From NCBI RefSeq assembly GCF_042738955.1, contig NZ_JBHYHC010000018.1, positions 41,263 to 105,262 of the forward strand: a stretch of DNA of 64,000 nt, in the 5' to 3' direction. The stretch comes from Umezawaea sp042738955 (GTDB lineage Bacteria > Actinomycetota > Actinomycetes > Mycobacteriales > Pseudonocardiaceae). The translations under genes and the position numbers were made by a program. A model generated the notes under the pieces. It did not search any database and was not told where the DNA came from. It worked only from the letters and a program-made list of their open reading frames with translations. Positions 20,500 through 28,650 of the stretch are shown one piece after another. Each line of letters starts with the position of its first letter. Position 1 is the first letter of the stretch.

Positions 20500-21591
20500 A
20501 TGGCACGCACGAGCCTGCCCGCGAGGGAGCGCTCCCTGCTCCCGACCGACGCGCCGTTGTCCCTGCTGACGAAGACCGGCGAGCCGGTCGTGGACTCCGA
20601 GCTGGTCATGCCGGACGACGACGTCCTGCTCGAACTGCACCGCCGCATGGTGATCGGCCGCCGGTTCGACACCCAGGCCACGGCGTTGACCCGCCAGGGC
20701 AGGCTCGCGGTCTACCCGTCCAGCCGCGGCCAGGAGGCCTGCGAGGTCGGGTCCGTGCTGGCGCTGCGCGAGCAGGACTGGCTGTTCCCGACCTACCGCG
20801 ACTCGGTCGCGCTGGTGACCAGGGGCGTTCCGGCGCAGGGCACGTTGACGCTCCTCCAGGGCGGCTGGCACCTCGGGTACGACCCGCACGAGCACCGGGT
20901 CGCGCCGCAGTGCACGCCGCTGGCGACCAACACGCTGCACGCGGTCGGCCTCGGGCACGCCGCCCGGCTCAAGGGCGAGGACACCGTCGCGCTGGTGCTG
21001 CTCGGCGACGGCGCGACCAGCGAGGGCGACACGCACGAGGCGCTGAACTTCGCCGGGGTGTGGCAGGCGCCGGTGGTGTTCCTGGTGCAGAACAACGGCT
21101 ACGCGATCAGCGTGCCGATGAGCAAGCAGAACGCCGCGCCCTCGTTGGCGCACAAGGGCGTCGGCTACGGCGTGCCCTCGGTGCTGGTCGACGGCAACGA
21201 CCCGGCCGCCGTCTACGCCGTGGTGCGCGACGCCGTCCGCACGGCCGCCGAGGGCGGTGGCCCGACGCTGATCGAGGCGCTGACCTACCGCGTCGAGGCG
21301 CACACCAACGCCGACGACGCCACCCGCTACCGCGACGCCGACGAGGTCGCCGCGTGGCTGGACCGCGACCCCGTGGACCGGATCGAGGCGTACCTGACCG
21401 CGCGGGGCCTGCTCGACGACGCCCGCCGCGCGTCCGTCGCCGCCGAGGCCGAGGCGTACGCGGCGAGCGTGCGCGAGGTGATGAACGCCGACGTCGAGGT
21501 CGACCCGGCCGAGCTGTTCGCGCACGTCTACGCCGAGCCGACCCGCCACCTGCGGGAGCAGGCCGCCCAGCTCGCGGAGGAACTCGCATGA
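20500..21591 (+). CDS. bkdA: Branched-chain 2-oxoacid dehydrogenase E1 alpha
   Basis: This 363-residue thiamine-diphosphate enzyme decarboxylates the 2-oxoacids of Val, Leu and Ile. It contains SSRGQEACEVGS, the ThDP-binding GDGATSEGDTHEALNFAGVW...VQNN motif, and the active-site-loop stretch YRVEAHTNADDATRYR, which is more like the BCKDH (THSTSDD) than the pyruvate form. The ATG follows GAGGAGGA. It overlaps the E1beta gene by 4 bases (ATGA). The product, branched acyl-CoA, feeds branched fatty acids and is a possible polyketide starter. Confidence 0.92.
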   Translation: MARTSLPARERSLLPTDAPLSLLTKTGEPVVDSELVMPDDDVLLELHRRMVIGRRFDTQATALTRQGRLAVYPSSRGQEACEVGSVLALREQDWLFPTYRDSVALVTRGVPAQGTLTLLQGGWHLGYDPHEHRVAPQCTPLATNTLHAVGLGHAARLKGEDTVALVLLGDGATSEGDTHEALNFAGVWQAPVVFLVQNNGYAISVPMSKQNAAPSLAHKGVGYGVPSVLVDGNDPAAVYAVVRDAVRTAAEGGGPTLIEALTYRVEAHTNADDATRYRDADEVAAWLDRDPVDRIEAYLTARGLLDDARRASVAAEAEAYAASVREVMNADVEVDPAELFAHVYAEPTRHLREQAAQLAEELA

Positions 21592-22586
21592 GCACGCTGT
21601 CGATGTCCGCGGCGCTGAACCTGGCGCTGTCGGACGCGCTGGAGGCCGACGAGCGGGTGCTGGTGTTCGGCGAGGACGTCGGCCCGCTGGGCGGGGTCTT
21701 CCGGATCACCGACGGGCTGGCCGCGAAGTTCGGCGACCGCAGGGTGTTCGACACCCCGCTCGCCGAGTCGGGCATCGTCGGCACCGCGATCGGCATGGCC
21801 ATGAACGGGATGCGCCCGGTCGTGGAGATGCAGTTCGACGCGTTCGCCTACCCGGCGTTCGAGCAGATCACCAGCCACCTGGCCAAGATGCGCAACCGCA
21901 CGCGCGGCGAGGTCGAGGTGCCCGTCGTCATCCGCATCCCGTACGGCGGCGGCATCGGCGGCGTGGAGCACCACTGCGACTCCTCCGAGGCCTACTACAC
22001 GCACACGTCCGGGCTGCGGGTCGTCACGCCCGGCACCCCGCAGGACGGCTACGACCTGCTGCGCGACGCGATCGACTCGCCGGACCCGGTGATCTTCCTT
22101 GAACCCAAGCGCCGGTACTGGTCCAAGGGCGAGGTGTCGCTGGGCGCGCACCGGCTCGGGTTCGAGAAAGCGCTGGTCCGACGGCCCGGCAAGGACGTCA
22201 CGCTGATCGCGTACGGGCCGATGGTCGCGACGGCGCTGGAGACCGCCGAGGCCGCCGTCGAGGAGGGCTGGGACGTCGAGGTCGTCGACCTGCGCAGCCT
22301 GTCGCCGTTCGACGACGAGACGGTGTGCGCGTCGGTCCGCAAGACCGGGCGCGCGGTCGTGGTGCACGAGGCGGCCGGGTTCGGCGGGTACGGCGCGGAG
22401 GTCGTCGCGCGGGTCACCGAGCGCTGCTTCCACCACCTGCACGCGCCCGTCCTGCGGGTGACCGGGTTCGACATCCCCTACCCGCCGCCGAAGCTGGAGG
22501 AGCACTTCCTGCCGGGCGTGGACCGGATCCTGGACACGATCGGCAGGCTCCAGTGGGACGACGAAGTGGTGGGCTCCCGTGCCTGA
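21588..22586 (+). CDS. bkdB: Branched-chain 2-oxoacid dehydrogenase E1 beta
   Basis: This 332-residue transketolase-type subunit completes the alpha2beta2 E1. It has the ThDP-contact VFGEDVGPLGGVFRIT, the conserved TPLAESGIVG, MQFDAFAYPAFEQI and the C-terminal transketolase domain (VTLIAYGPMVATAL; VVDLRSLSPFD; DIPYPPPKLEEHFLP). Length and motif order are complete. ATG at 21588 overlaps the E1alpha stop; its own 3' end overlaps the E2 start by 8 bases. Confidence 0.92.
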   Translation: MSTLSMSAALNLALSDALEADERVLVFGEDVGPLGGVFRITDGLAAKFGDRRVFDTPLAESGIVGTAIGMAMNGMRPVVEMQFDAFAYPAFEQITSHLAKMRNRTRGEVEVPVVIRIPYGGGIGGVEHHCDSSEAYYTHTSGLRVVTPGTPQDGYDLLRDAIDSPDPVIFLEPKRRYWSKGEVSLGAHRLGFEKALVRRPGKDVTLIAYGPMVATALETAEAAVEEGWDVEVVDLRSLSPFDDETVCASVRKTGRAVVVHEAAGFGGYGAEVVARVTERCFHHLHAPVLRVTGFDIPYPPPKLEEHFLPGVDRILDTIGRLQWDDEVVGSRA

Positions 22587-23802
22587 CTTCCTGCTGCCGG
22601 ACCTCGGCGAGGGCCTGACCGAGGGCGAGATCGTCACCTGGCTGGTCAAGGTCGGGGACACCGTGTCCATCGACCAGCCCGTCGTCGAGGTCGAGACGGC
22701 CAAGGCCGTGGTGGAGGTGCCGTGCCCGTTCGAGGGCGTCGTCACGGCCACGCACGGCAAGGCCGGTGAGTCCCTCGCCGTCGGCGCGGTGCTGCTGACC
22801 GTGGGGGGAGAAGGCTTCCAGGAGCCGGGCGTGGTCGTGCCGGAGCAGGGCAGCGGCAACGTCCTGATCGGCTACGGCACGTCCGAGGCCCCGCGCCGGA
22901 AGCGCCGCGGAGCCCGAACGGCCGCGCCTGTTCCTGTTGTCGCGCCTGCCCCGGTCGCCGCCGTCGCCGCGCCCGTGGCCAAGCCCGGTGTGATCTCGCC
23001 GCTGGTGCGGAGGTTCGCGCGGGAGAACGACGTCGACCTCGCGACGGTCACCGGCACCGGGCCGAGCGGGATCATCCGCCGGACCGACGTCGAGCAGGAG
23101 CTGGCTCGTCGGGTCGTCGTCCCCGCGGTGACCGGCGAACGCCGGATCCCGTTGAAGGGCCTGCGGAAGACCGTGGCGGACAAGCTCTCCGCGTCCCGCC
23201 GCGAGATCCCCGAGGCGACGGTGTGGGTCGACGTCGACGCCACCGACTTCCTCGCCGCCCGCGCGGCCCTCGAGGACGTCGGCCTGTTCGCGCTGCTGGC
23301 CCGGTTCACCGTGCTGGGCCTGAAGAAGTTCCCCGAGCTGAACTCCCGCGTCGAGGGCGACGAGATCGTCGTGCTCGACCAGGTGAACCTCGGCTTCGCC
23401 GCCCAGACCGATCGCGGGCTGGTCGTCCCGGTCGTCCGGAACGCCCAGGACCTCACCGCGAGCGAGCTGTCGGCGGCGCTCGCCGACCGCACGGCCGCCG
23501 CGCGCGCGGGCAAGCTGTCCCCGGCCGACCTGACCGGCGGCACCTTCACCGTCAACAACTACGGCGTGTTCGGCGTGGACGGTTCGGCCGCGATCATCAA
23601 CCACCCGGAGGCCGCGATCCTCGGCATGGGCCGGATCATCGACCGGCCGTGGGTCGTGGACGGGCAGCTCGCCGTGCGCAAGGTGTGCGAGCTGACGCTG
23701 GCGTTCGACCACCGGGTGTGCGACGGCGGCGTGGCGGGCGGGTTCCTGCGGTACGTCGCGGACTGCGTCGAGTCGCCGATCACCGCGTTGGGCGACCTCT
23801 AG
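22579..23802 (+). CDS. bkdC: Dihydrolipoamide acyltransferase E2
   Basis: This 407-residue E2 has one lipoyl domain (1-80) with lipoyl-Lys42 in VEVETAKAVVEV, an Arg/Pro/Ala linker, a peripheral-subunit-binding domain (SPLVRRFARENDVDLATVTGTGPSGIIRRTDV, split around residue 150) and the catalytic domain. That domain ends in LAFDHRVCDGGVAGGFL, carrying the active-site His-x3-Asp. It transfers the acyl group from E1 to CoA. No E3 (lipoamide dehydrogenase) gene follows, so E3 must be supplied from elsewhere. GTG start. The stop TAG interlocks with the convergent DUF1772 gene through CTAG. Confidence 0.93.
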   Translation: MPDFLLPDLGEGLTEGEIVTWLVKVGDTVSIDQPVVEVETAKAVVEVPCPFEGVVTATHGKAGESLAVGAVLLTVGGEGFQEPGVVVPEQGSGNVLIGYGTSEAPRRKRRGARTAAPVPVVAPAPVAAVAAPVAKPGVISPLVRRFARENDVDLATVTGTGPSGIIRRTDVEQELARRVVVPAVTGERRIPLKGLRKTVADKLSASRREIPEATVWVDVDATDFLAARAALEDVGLFALLARFTVLGLKKFPELNSRVEGDEIVVLDQVNLGFAAQTDRGLVVPVVRNAQDLTASELSAALADRTAAARAGKLSPADLTGGTFTVNNYGVFGVDGSAAIINHPEAAILGMGRIIDRPWVVDGQLAVRKVCELTLAFDHRVCDGGVAGGFLRYVADCVESPITALGDL

Positions 23803-24272
23803 GTCCGCGACGCCTGGAGCAGGCAGGCGAACGCGGCGATCGACGTCAGGGTGCGGGCGAGGTTCCACGGCACCCAGGTGGCCTCGAACGCCTGGCGCAC
23901 GGCGGCGAGGTCGGTGATCCCCGCGGGGTCGCCCGCCGCGTCGAGCGCGTTGTTCAACGGGATGTTGACGGCCGCGGTGATCGCGATCGTCGCGAGGTAG
24001 AGCACCGCGCCCGCCGCCACCCAGCCGAAACCGGGACGGCCGAAGCGCAGCACCGCGGCCAGCACGCCGAAGGCCGCCGCGCCGAGGAACGCGAGCAGGA
24101 ACCAGCCGTTGACGATCGCGATGTTGATCCGCTGCATGGTGTCGACGAGGGTCCGGTCGTCGGCGCCCTTGAGGGCGGGCATGACCGAGCAGGCGTAGGC
24201 GAAGAAGAGACCGGCGATCAGGCCGGTGGTGAGGGTGGCCGCGGTCAGTGCGGCCCCGCGCAGCGTGTCCAT
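23799..24272 (-). CDS. DUF1772-family membrane protein
   Basis: This 157-residue protein has four predicted TM helices (about 8-30, 55-75, 82-103, 137-152) and the DUF1772 signature pieces GLFFAYACSVMPAL near the N-terminus and AAVNIPLNNALD in the third helix. The family includes anthrone-oxygenase-like proteins and many of unknown role. It is divergent from an AraC regulator about 80 bp away, which may control it. Its stop overlaps the E2 stop. Confidence 0.78.
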   Translation of the reverse strand: MDTLRGAALTAATLTTGLIAGLFFAYACSVMPALKGADDRTLVDTMQRINIAIVNGWFLLAFLGAAAFGVLAAVLRFGRPGFGWVAAGAVLYLATIAITAAVNIPLNNALDAAGDPAGITDLAAVRQAFEATWVPWNLARTLTSIAAFACLLQASRT

Positions 24273-24353
24273 GCCGTCGAGTCAAGTGGACCGGGCCCGC
24301 CGCGGCCATCGTTCAGACGCTCTCCGGTGTGCGCCTCCGTCTACGCTGGACCG

Positions 24354-25277
24354 GTGGACGCGCTGGTGGGGTTGCTGGACGGTCCGCGCGCCCGCGGCGC
24401 GTTCCTGCTGCGCACGGTGCTCGACCCGCCGTGGTCGGTCCGGATCCAGGACGAGGCGCCGCTGACCGTGGTGTCGCTGGTGCGCGGTCACGCGTGGATC
24501 GCGCACGACGACGGCGACCCCGTCCGCCTGGTCGCGGGTGACGTGGCCGTGGTCCTCGGACCCGACCCGTACACCGTCGCCGACGACCCGGACACCCCGC
24601 CGCGGGCGGTCATCCACCCCGGCCAGCGGTGCGAGACGCCCGACGGGGAGAGCCTCGCGGCGAGCATGGACCTCGGCGTCCGCACGTGGGGCACGAACCC
24701 CGACGGCCGGATGATGATGCTGACGGGCGCGTACCCGATGCGCGGCGAGATCAGCCGACGACTGCTGGACGCGCTGCCGAGGGTGCTGGTGCTGCGCGAG
24801 GACGAGTGGGACTGCCCGATCGTGCCGCTGCTGACCGCCGAGATCGTGAAGGACGACCCCGGCCAGGAGGTCGTCCTCGACCGGTTGCTCGACCTGCTGC
24901 TGATCGCGGTGCTGCGGACGTGGTTCTCCCGCGCCGACGCGCCCGCCTGGTACCGTGCGCTGGCCGATCCCGTGGTGGGGCAGGCGGTGCGGCTGTTGCA
25001 GCACAACCCCGCGCACCCGTGGACGGTGGCGGCGCTGGCGGCGAAGGCCGGGGTGTCGCGGGCGGCGCTCGCGCGGCGGTTCACCGACCTGGTGGGGGAG
25101 TCGCCGATGGCGTTCCTGACGGAGTGGCGGCTGGCGCTGGCCGCCGACCTGCTGCGCGAGTCCGACGCCACGGTCGGCGCGGTCGCCCGGCAGGTCGGCT
25201 ACGGCAGCTCGTTCGCGTTGAGCACCGCGTTCAAGCGGGAGCGCGGGGTCAGCCCGCAGGAGTACCGGACGGGCTAG
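24354..25277 (+). CDS. AraC-family regulator with cupin domain
   Basis: This 307-residue regulator has an N-terminal cupin_6-type ligand domain (SVRIQDEAPLTVVSLVRG, VRLVAGDVAVVLGPDPY) and a C-terminal double HTH (about 205-305). HTH1 is WTVAALAAKAGVSRAALARRF. The AraC signature is GAVARQVGYGSSFALSTAFKRERGVSP, ending QEYR. GTG start at 24354. It is divergent from the DUF1772 gene, the most likely target; similar AraC proteins usually sit beside the gene they control. The stop interlocks with DUF5313 via CTAG. Confidence 0.88.
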   Translation: MDALVGLLDGPRARGAFLLRTVLDPPWSVRIQDEAPLTVVSLVRGHAWIAHDDGDPVRLVAGDVAVVLGPDPYTVADDPDTPPRAVIHPGQRCETPDGESLAASMDLGVRTWGTNPDGRMMMLTGAYPMRGEISRRLLDALPRVLVLREDEWDCPIVPLLTAEIVKDDPGQEVVLDRLLDLLLIAVLRTWFSRADAPAWYRALADPVVGQAVRLLQHNPAHPWTVAALAAKAGVSRAALARRFTDLVGESPMAFLTEWRLALAADLLRESDATVGAVARQVGYGSSFALSTAFKRERGVSPQEYRTG

Positions 25278-25657
25278 CTGCGCCAGGTCGCGTTGTAGCG
25301 GGCCTGCTGGTCGTCGTCGGTGCGCTTGGCGCGGGTCTCGCCCGCGGACCCGTGCCGGAAGCCGTACTTGGTGATCCGGTTCTCCACGCTCTCGGCCGCG
25401 TACGACAGCGAGAAGTAGACGCCGACGATGAGGCCGATCGCGCCGCACGCCACGGCCAGCCCGATCGGGGAACCCAGCGCCAGCACCAGGACCGTGCCGA
25501 TCACCAGGCTGAGCGGCAGGACCTGGAGCAGGGCGCGCACCGTGAAGCGCAGCAGCCAGTCCGGGCGGGTCACGTCCTGGAACACCCACTCGCGGTAGCG
25601 CTGCGGCAGGCGGCCGCCGACGAAGTACCAGAGGCGCAGGGCGACGTTCGGGGTCAT
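25274..25657 (-). CDS. DUF5313-like membrane protein
   Basis: This 127-residue protein has an N-terminal LWYFVGGRLPQRYREWVFQDVTRPDWLLRF that matches the DUF5313 pattern, two TM helices (about 38-58 and 62-82), and a polar C-terminus (GETRAKRTDDDQQARYNATW). It starts two bases after the stop of the MarR-type regulator and is surely co-transcribed with it. Role unknown. The convergent AraC gene shares the CTAG stop overlap. Confidence 0.7.
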   Translation of the reverse strand: MTPNVALRLWYFVGGRLPQRYREWVFQDVTRPDWLLRFTVRALLQVLPLSLVIGTVLVLALGSPIGLAVACGAIGLIVGVYFSLSYAAESVENRITKYGFRHGSAGETRAKRTDDDQQARYNATWRS

Positions 25658-25659
25658 GG

Positions 25660-26094
25660 CTACTCCTGGTGGGCTGCGGCGATGACGCGGGTCAGCGAGG
25701 TGTGCAGCACGCGCAGCTCGTCGAGGCTCATGTCGAGCTTCCCGACGATGGCGGGCGGGATCTTGAGCGCCCGCTCGCGCAGGGCCCGGCCCTCGGCGGT
25801 GAGCGTGACGGCCAGCGCGCGTTCGTCGGTGCGGTCGCGGTCGCGGGTGATGTACCCGGTGGACTCCAGGCGCTTGAGCAACGGCGAGAGCGTGCCGGGG
25901 TCGAGCCGGAGCAGTGAGCTGAGCTCCTTGCCGGACAACGGATCGCGCTGCCACAGCGCCAGCATCACCAGGTACTGCGGGTGCGTGAGGCCCATCGGCT
26001 CCAGCAGCGGCTTGTAGACGGCCACCACGCCGCGCGCGGCGATCGACAGCGCGAAGCAGACCTGGTTCTCCAGGGCCAGCGGGTCCTCTTCCAT
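25660..26094 (-). CDS. MarR-family regulator, OhrR-like
   Basis: This 144-residue winged-helix protein begins with LENQVCFALSIAARGVVAVYKPLLEPMG, close to the OhrR signature with a reactive Cys at position 13 that senses organic peroxides in that subfamily. The wHTH follows (SGKELSSLLRLDPGTLSPLLKRLE) and the wing RDRTDERALAVTLT. No ohr peroxidase gene is adjacent. The downstream partner is a DUF5313 membrane protein, so the regulated output may differ. A perfect 12-bp palindrome lies 20 bp upstream of its ATG. Confidence 0.85.
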   Translation of the reverse strand: MEEDPLALENQVCFALSIAARGVVAVYKPLLEPMGLTHPQYLVMLALWQRDPLSGKELSSLLRLDPGTLSPLLKRLESTGYITRDRDRTDERALAVTLTAEGRALRERALKIPPAIVGKLDMSLDELRVLHTSLTRVIAAAHQE

Positions 26095-26113
26095 GTGGTT
26101 AGCGTACCAAAGA

Positions 26114-26125
26114 TTGGTGCACCAA
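26114..26125. promoter_or_regulatory. MarR/OhrR-type operator palindrome
   Basis: TTGGTGCACCAA is a perfect 12-bp palindrome in an AT-richer stretch between the divergent MarR-type gene and the DUF2087 gene. It probably binds the MarR protein and autoregulates it; it may also affect the DUF2087 gene. Confidence 0.65.
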
Positions 26126-26173
26126 CTAAATATTCGACTGTGTGGTTCGTCATGGATCGGGTTAGGTGGAGGA

Positions 26174-26695
26174 GTGACCCCAGAACACCTCGTCGGCCTG
26201 CTGGCCGAACCGGAACGCCTCCGCGTCGCGGCCGCCGTCGTCCTCGGGGCGCGCACGCCGTCGGCGATCGTCGCCGCCACCGGGCTGGACGTCCGGGTGG
26301 TGGCGAAGGCCGTGCAACGCCTGGAGAGCGGCGGGCTCGTCTCGTCCGGCGCGGACGGGATCGTGCTGCACGACGAGGTGTTCAAGGAGGTCGCCAGCTC
26401 GGTGGTCGCGCCCGCCGTGGAGCACGAGGACCAGGTGCTGCGGGCGTTCGTGCGCGGCGGCAGGCTCGTCCGGTTCCCGACGCAGGCCGCCAAGCGGCAG
26501 GCCGTGCTGGAGCACGTGGCGCAGTCGTTCGAACCGGGGCGGCGGTACCCCGAGGTCGACGTGAACGCGGTGCTGCGGGCGTGGTGCGAGGGCGGCGAGG
26601 CGGACCACGTGGCGTTGCGGCGGTACCTGATCGACGCCGGGCTGCTGAGCCGGGACGCGGGGCTGTACTGGAGGTCCGGCGGGCCGGTGGTCTAG
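26174..26695 (+). CDS. DUF2087-domain protein with N-terminal HTH
   Basis: This protein is about 173 residues. The N-terminal half (about 1-85) looks like an ArsR-type winged helix (LVGLLAEPERLRVAAAVVL, ATGLDVRVVAKAVQRLESGGLVS). The C-terminal half carries the DUF2087 pattern: RLVRFPTQAAKRQAVLEHVAQSFEPGRRYPEVDVN split around residue 120, then DHVALRRYLIDAGLLSRD and YWRSGG. DUF2087 proteins are usually transcription-linked. GTG at 26174 is chosen from homology-like length; GGAGGA is immediately adjacent, so the start is uncertain. Confidence 0.72.
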   Translation: MTPEHLVGLLAEPERLRVAAAVVLGARTPSAIVAATGLDVRVVAKAVQRLESGGLVSSGADGIVLHDEVFKEVASSVVAPAVEHEDQVLRAFVRGGRLVRFPTQAAKRQAVLEHVAQSFEPGRRYPEVDVNAVLRAWCEGGEADHVALRRYLIDAGLLSRDAGLYWRSGGPVV

Positions 26696-26720
26696 GTCCG
26701 GCGGTCCAGGTCTGATCGTC

Positions 26721-27317
26721 TTAGGTCCGGCGGATGCCGTCGAAGGCCATGTGGCACACGGTGTCGGCGAGTTCGGTCGAGTCGGAGCACCGTCGGGGGC
26801 GGTACCACTCGGTCAGCGAGTTGACCATGCCGAAGAGGAGCCGGGCCACCGTGGCGGGGTCGAGGCCCTCGCGGACGTCGCCCTCGGCCTCCGCCTGCTT
26901 CACCAGGTCGGTGACGAGGTGGTCGAACTCGCGCCTGCGGGCGAGCGCCGCTCGTTCCACCTTGGTGTTGCCGCGCACGCGGAGCAGGAGTGTGACGAAA
27001 GGCAGTTGCGCCACGAGGACCGCGACGCTGCCCCGGAGGACGTGCTCCAGGCGGTCGATGGCCCTGCCGGGGACGTCGTCGGCTTCGGTGATGACCTGGA
27101 AGAGGCCGTCGAGGGCTCGGTCGACGGCGAGCCGGAGCAGTTCGTCCTTGCTCGGCACGTGGTAGTAGATGGCGGACTTGGTGATGCCCAGCTTGCGGGC
27201 CAGGTCCTCCATGCTGGTGCCGTCGTAGCCGCGCTCGTTGAACAGCTTGACGGCCACCAGGAGCAGGGACTCCAGGTCGTAGCCGGGGCGGCCGCGCTTC
27301 GTGGTCATGGTCGGCAT
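26721..27317 (-). CDS. PaaR-like TetR-family regulator
   Basis: This 198-residue protein opens KRGRPGYDLESLLLVAVKLF then MEDLARKLGITKSAIYYHVPSKDELL, a TetR HTH closely resembling regulators of phenylacetate and aromatic acyl-CoA catabolism (PaaR type). The C-terminal helical domain ends EWYRPRRCSDSTELADTVCHMAFDGIRR. It is divergent from a thiolase gene. The core ACCG-N2-CG-N2-CGGT between them agrees with the operator reported for corynebacterial PaaR. The likely inducer would be phenylacetyl-CoA or a related CoA ester. ATG at 27317 or 27308. Confidence 0.82.
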   Translation of the reverse strand: MPTMTTKRGRPGYDLESLLLVAVKLFNERGYDGTSMEDLARKLGITKSAIYYHVPSKDELLRLAVDRALDGLFQVITEADDVPGRAIDRLEHVLRGSVAVLVAQLPFVTLLLRVRGNTKVERAALARRREFDHLVTDLVKQAEAEGDVREGLDPATVARLLFGMVNSLTEWYRPRRCSDSTELADTVCHMAFDGIRRT

Positions 27318-27340
27318 TGTCGCCCACGTCTCGTTTCCTG

Positions 27341-27354
27341 ACCGAACGGACGGT
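27341..27354. promoter_or_regulatory. PaaR-type operator
   Basis: ACCGAACGGACGGT lies between the divergent TetR and thiolase genes, 37 bp upstream of the thiolase ATG. It fits the published PaaR core ACCG-N2-CG-N2-CGGT exactly; outer bases match only in part. Confidence 0.65.
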
Positions 27355-27391
27355 GGATAATGGGCCGCATTCGCGAGGAAGGGAAGCCCTG

Positions 27392-28570
27392 ATGCCCGAG
27401 GTGTACCTGGTCGACGGAGTCCGCACCCCCCAAGGCCGCTACGGCGGCGCGCTGGCCGGAGTCCGGCCGGACGACCTCGCCGCGCTGGTGGTGGGGGAGG
27501 TGCTGCGGCGCGTCGGGTTGTCCGGGGAGGCCGTGGACGAGGTGATCCTCGGGGCCGCCAACCAGGCCGGGGAGGACAACCGGAACGTGGCGCGGATGGC
27601 GGTGCTGTTGGCCGGGCTGCCCGATTCGGTGCCCGGGTACACCGTGAACCGGCTTTGCGCGTCCGGGTTGACGGCGGTGTCTTCCGCGGCGCAGGCGATT
27701 CGGTCCGGGGAGGCCGATGTCGTGGTCGCCGGTGGGGTGGAGTCGATGACTCGTGCGCCTTGGGTGATGGCGAAGCCAGGGACGCCGTGGGCGAAGCCTG
27801 GGGAAGTGGTGGATTCGTCGTTGGGGTGGAGGTTCACCAATCCCCGGTTCACCGGGGAGACGACGTTGAGCATGGGGGAGACGGCTGAAGAGGTCGCCGC
27901 TCTGGACGGGATCACGCGGGAGGAGTCGGACGAGTTCGCGTTGCGGAGTCACGCGAAGGCTGTGGCGGCTATCGACGCGGGGCGGTTTGACGGGGAGATC
28001 GTTCCCGTCCCGGTGAAGGACGGGGTGTTCTCCGTTGACGAGGGGCCTCGGCGGGGTGGGTCGCTGGAGAAGTTGGCCTCGTTGCGGACGGTGTTCCGCG
28101 ATGGGGGTGTGGTTACCGCCGGGTCGTCGTCACCGTTGTCGGACGGGGCCGCGGCGGTGGTGTTGGCCAGTGAGGACGCCGTGCGGCGGTACGGGTTGAC
28201 GCCTCGGGCGCGGGTGGTGGCCGGGGCTAGCGCTGGGGTGTCGCCGCACGTGATGGGGCTGGGGCCGGTGCCCGCTACCGAGAAGGTGTTGGGGCGGGCC
28301 GGGTGGGGCGTCGAGTCCTTGGACGCCGTGGAGTTGAACGAGGCGTTCGCCGTGCAGAGCTTGGCTGTCATGCGGCGGTTGAAGCTGGATTCGTCGATCG
28401 TGAACGCCGACGGTGGGGCTATTGCTCTGGGGCATCCGTTGGGGGCGTCCGGGGCTCGGTTGGTCGTGGCGTTGATGGGGCGGTTGGAGAGAGAAGGCGG
28501 GTCGCGGGGGTTGGCGACGTTGTGCGTGGGGGTGGGGCAAGGGGTGTCCTTGCTGGTGGAGCGGGTCTGA
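27392..28570 (+). CDS. Acetyl-CoA acetyltransferase (thiolase)
   Basis: This 392-residue cytoplasmic enzyme cleaves 3-ketoacyl-CoA with CoA, or condenses acetyl-CoA. It has the active-site nucleophile Cys in NRLCASGLTAV (about residue 87), ELNEAFAVQSLAV, the His motif GGAIALGHPLGASGARL and the second Cys in LATLCVGVGQG. It is full length. ATG at 27392 with GAGGAAGGG. The PaaR-like repressor next door suggests a role at the end of phenylacetate/aromatic degradation (PaaJ/PcaF type) rather than general beta-oxidation. From about codon 90 the gene shifts to G/T-ending codons (TTG, GGG, GTG), unlike its C-rich neighbours. Confidence 0.92.
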   Translation: MPEVYLVDGVRTPQGRYGGALAGVRPDDLAALVVGEVLRRVGLSGEAVDEVILGAANQAGEDNRNVARMAVLLAGLPDSVPGYTVNRLCASGLTAVSSAAQAIRSGEADVVVAGGVESMTRAPWVMAKPGTPWAKPGEVVDSSLGWRFTNPRFTGETTLSMGETAEEVAALDGITREESDEFALRSHAKAVAAIDAGRFDGEIVPVPVKDGVFSVDEGPRRGGSLEKLASLRTVFRDGGVVTAGSSSPLSDGAAAVVLASEDAVRRYGLTPRARVVAGASAGVSPHVMGLGPVPATEKVLGRAGWGVESLDAVELNEAFAVQSLAVMRRLKLDSSIVNADGGAIALGHPLGASGARLVVALMGRLEREGGSRGLATLCVGVGQGVSLLVERV

Positions 28571-28578
28571 GGGTGATC

Positions 28579-28612
28579 CGGGGAAGGCGGTTCCGCGGAA
28601 TCGCCTTCCCCG
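28579..28612. terminator. Bidirectional hairpin terminator
   Basis: CGGGGAAGGCG (28579-28589) pairs with CGCCTTCCCCG (28602-28612). The interior TTCCGCGGAA is itself palindromic, giving a stem of about 15 bp with one G-T wobble. It lies between the convergent thiolase and MFS genes. Confidence 0.8.
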
Positions 28613-28650
28613 ACCCGCACCGGGCCTGACCGTCGGGTAGCTGGTCCTGG

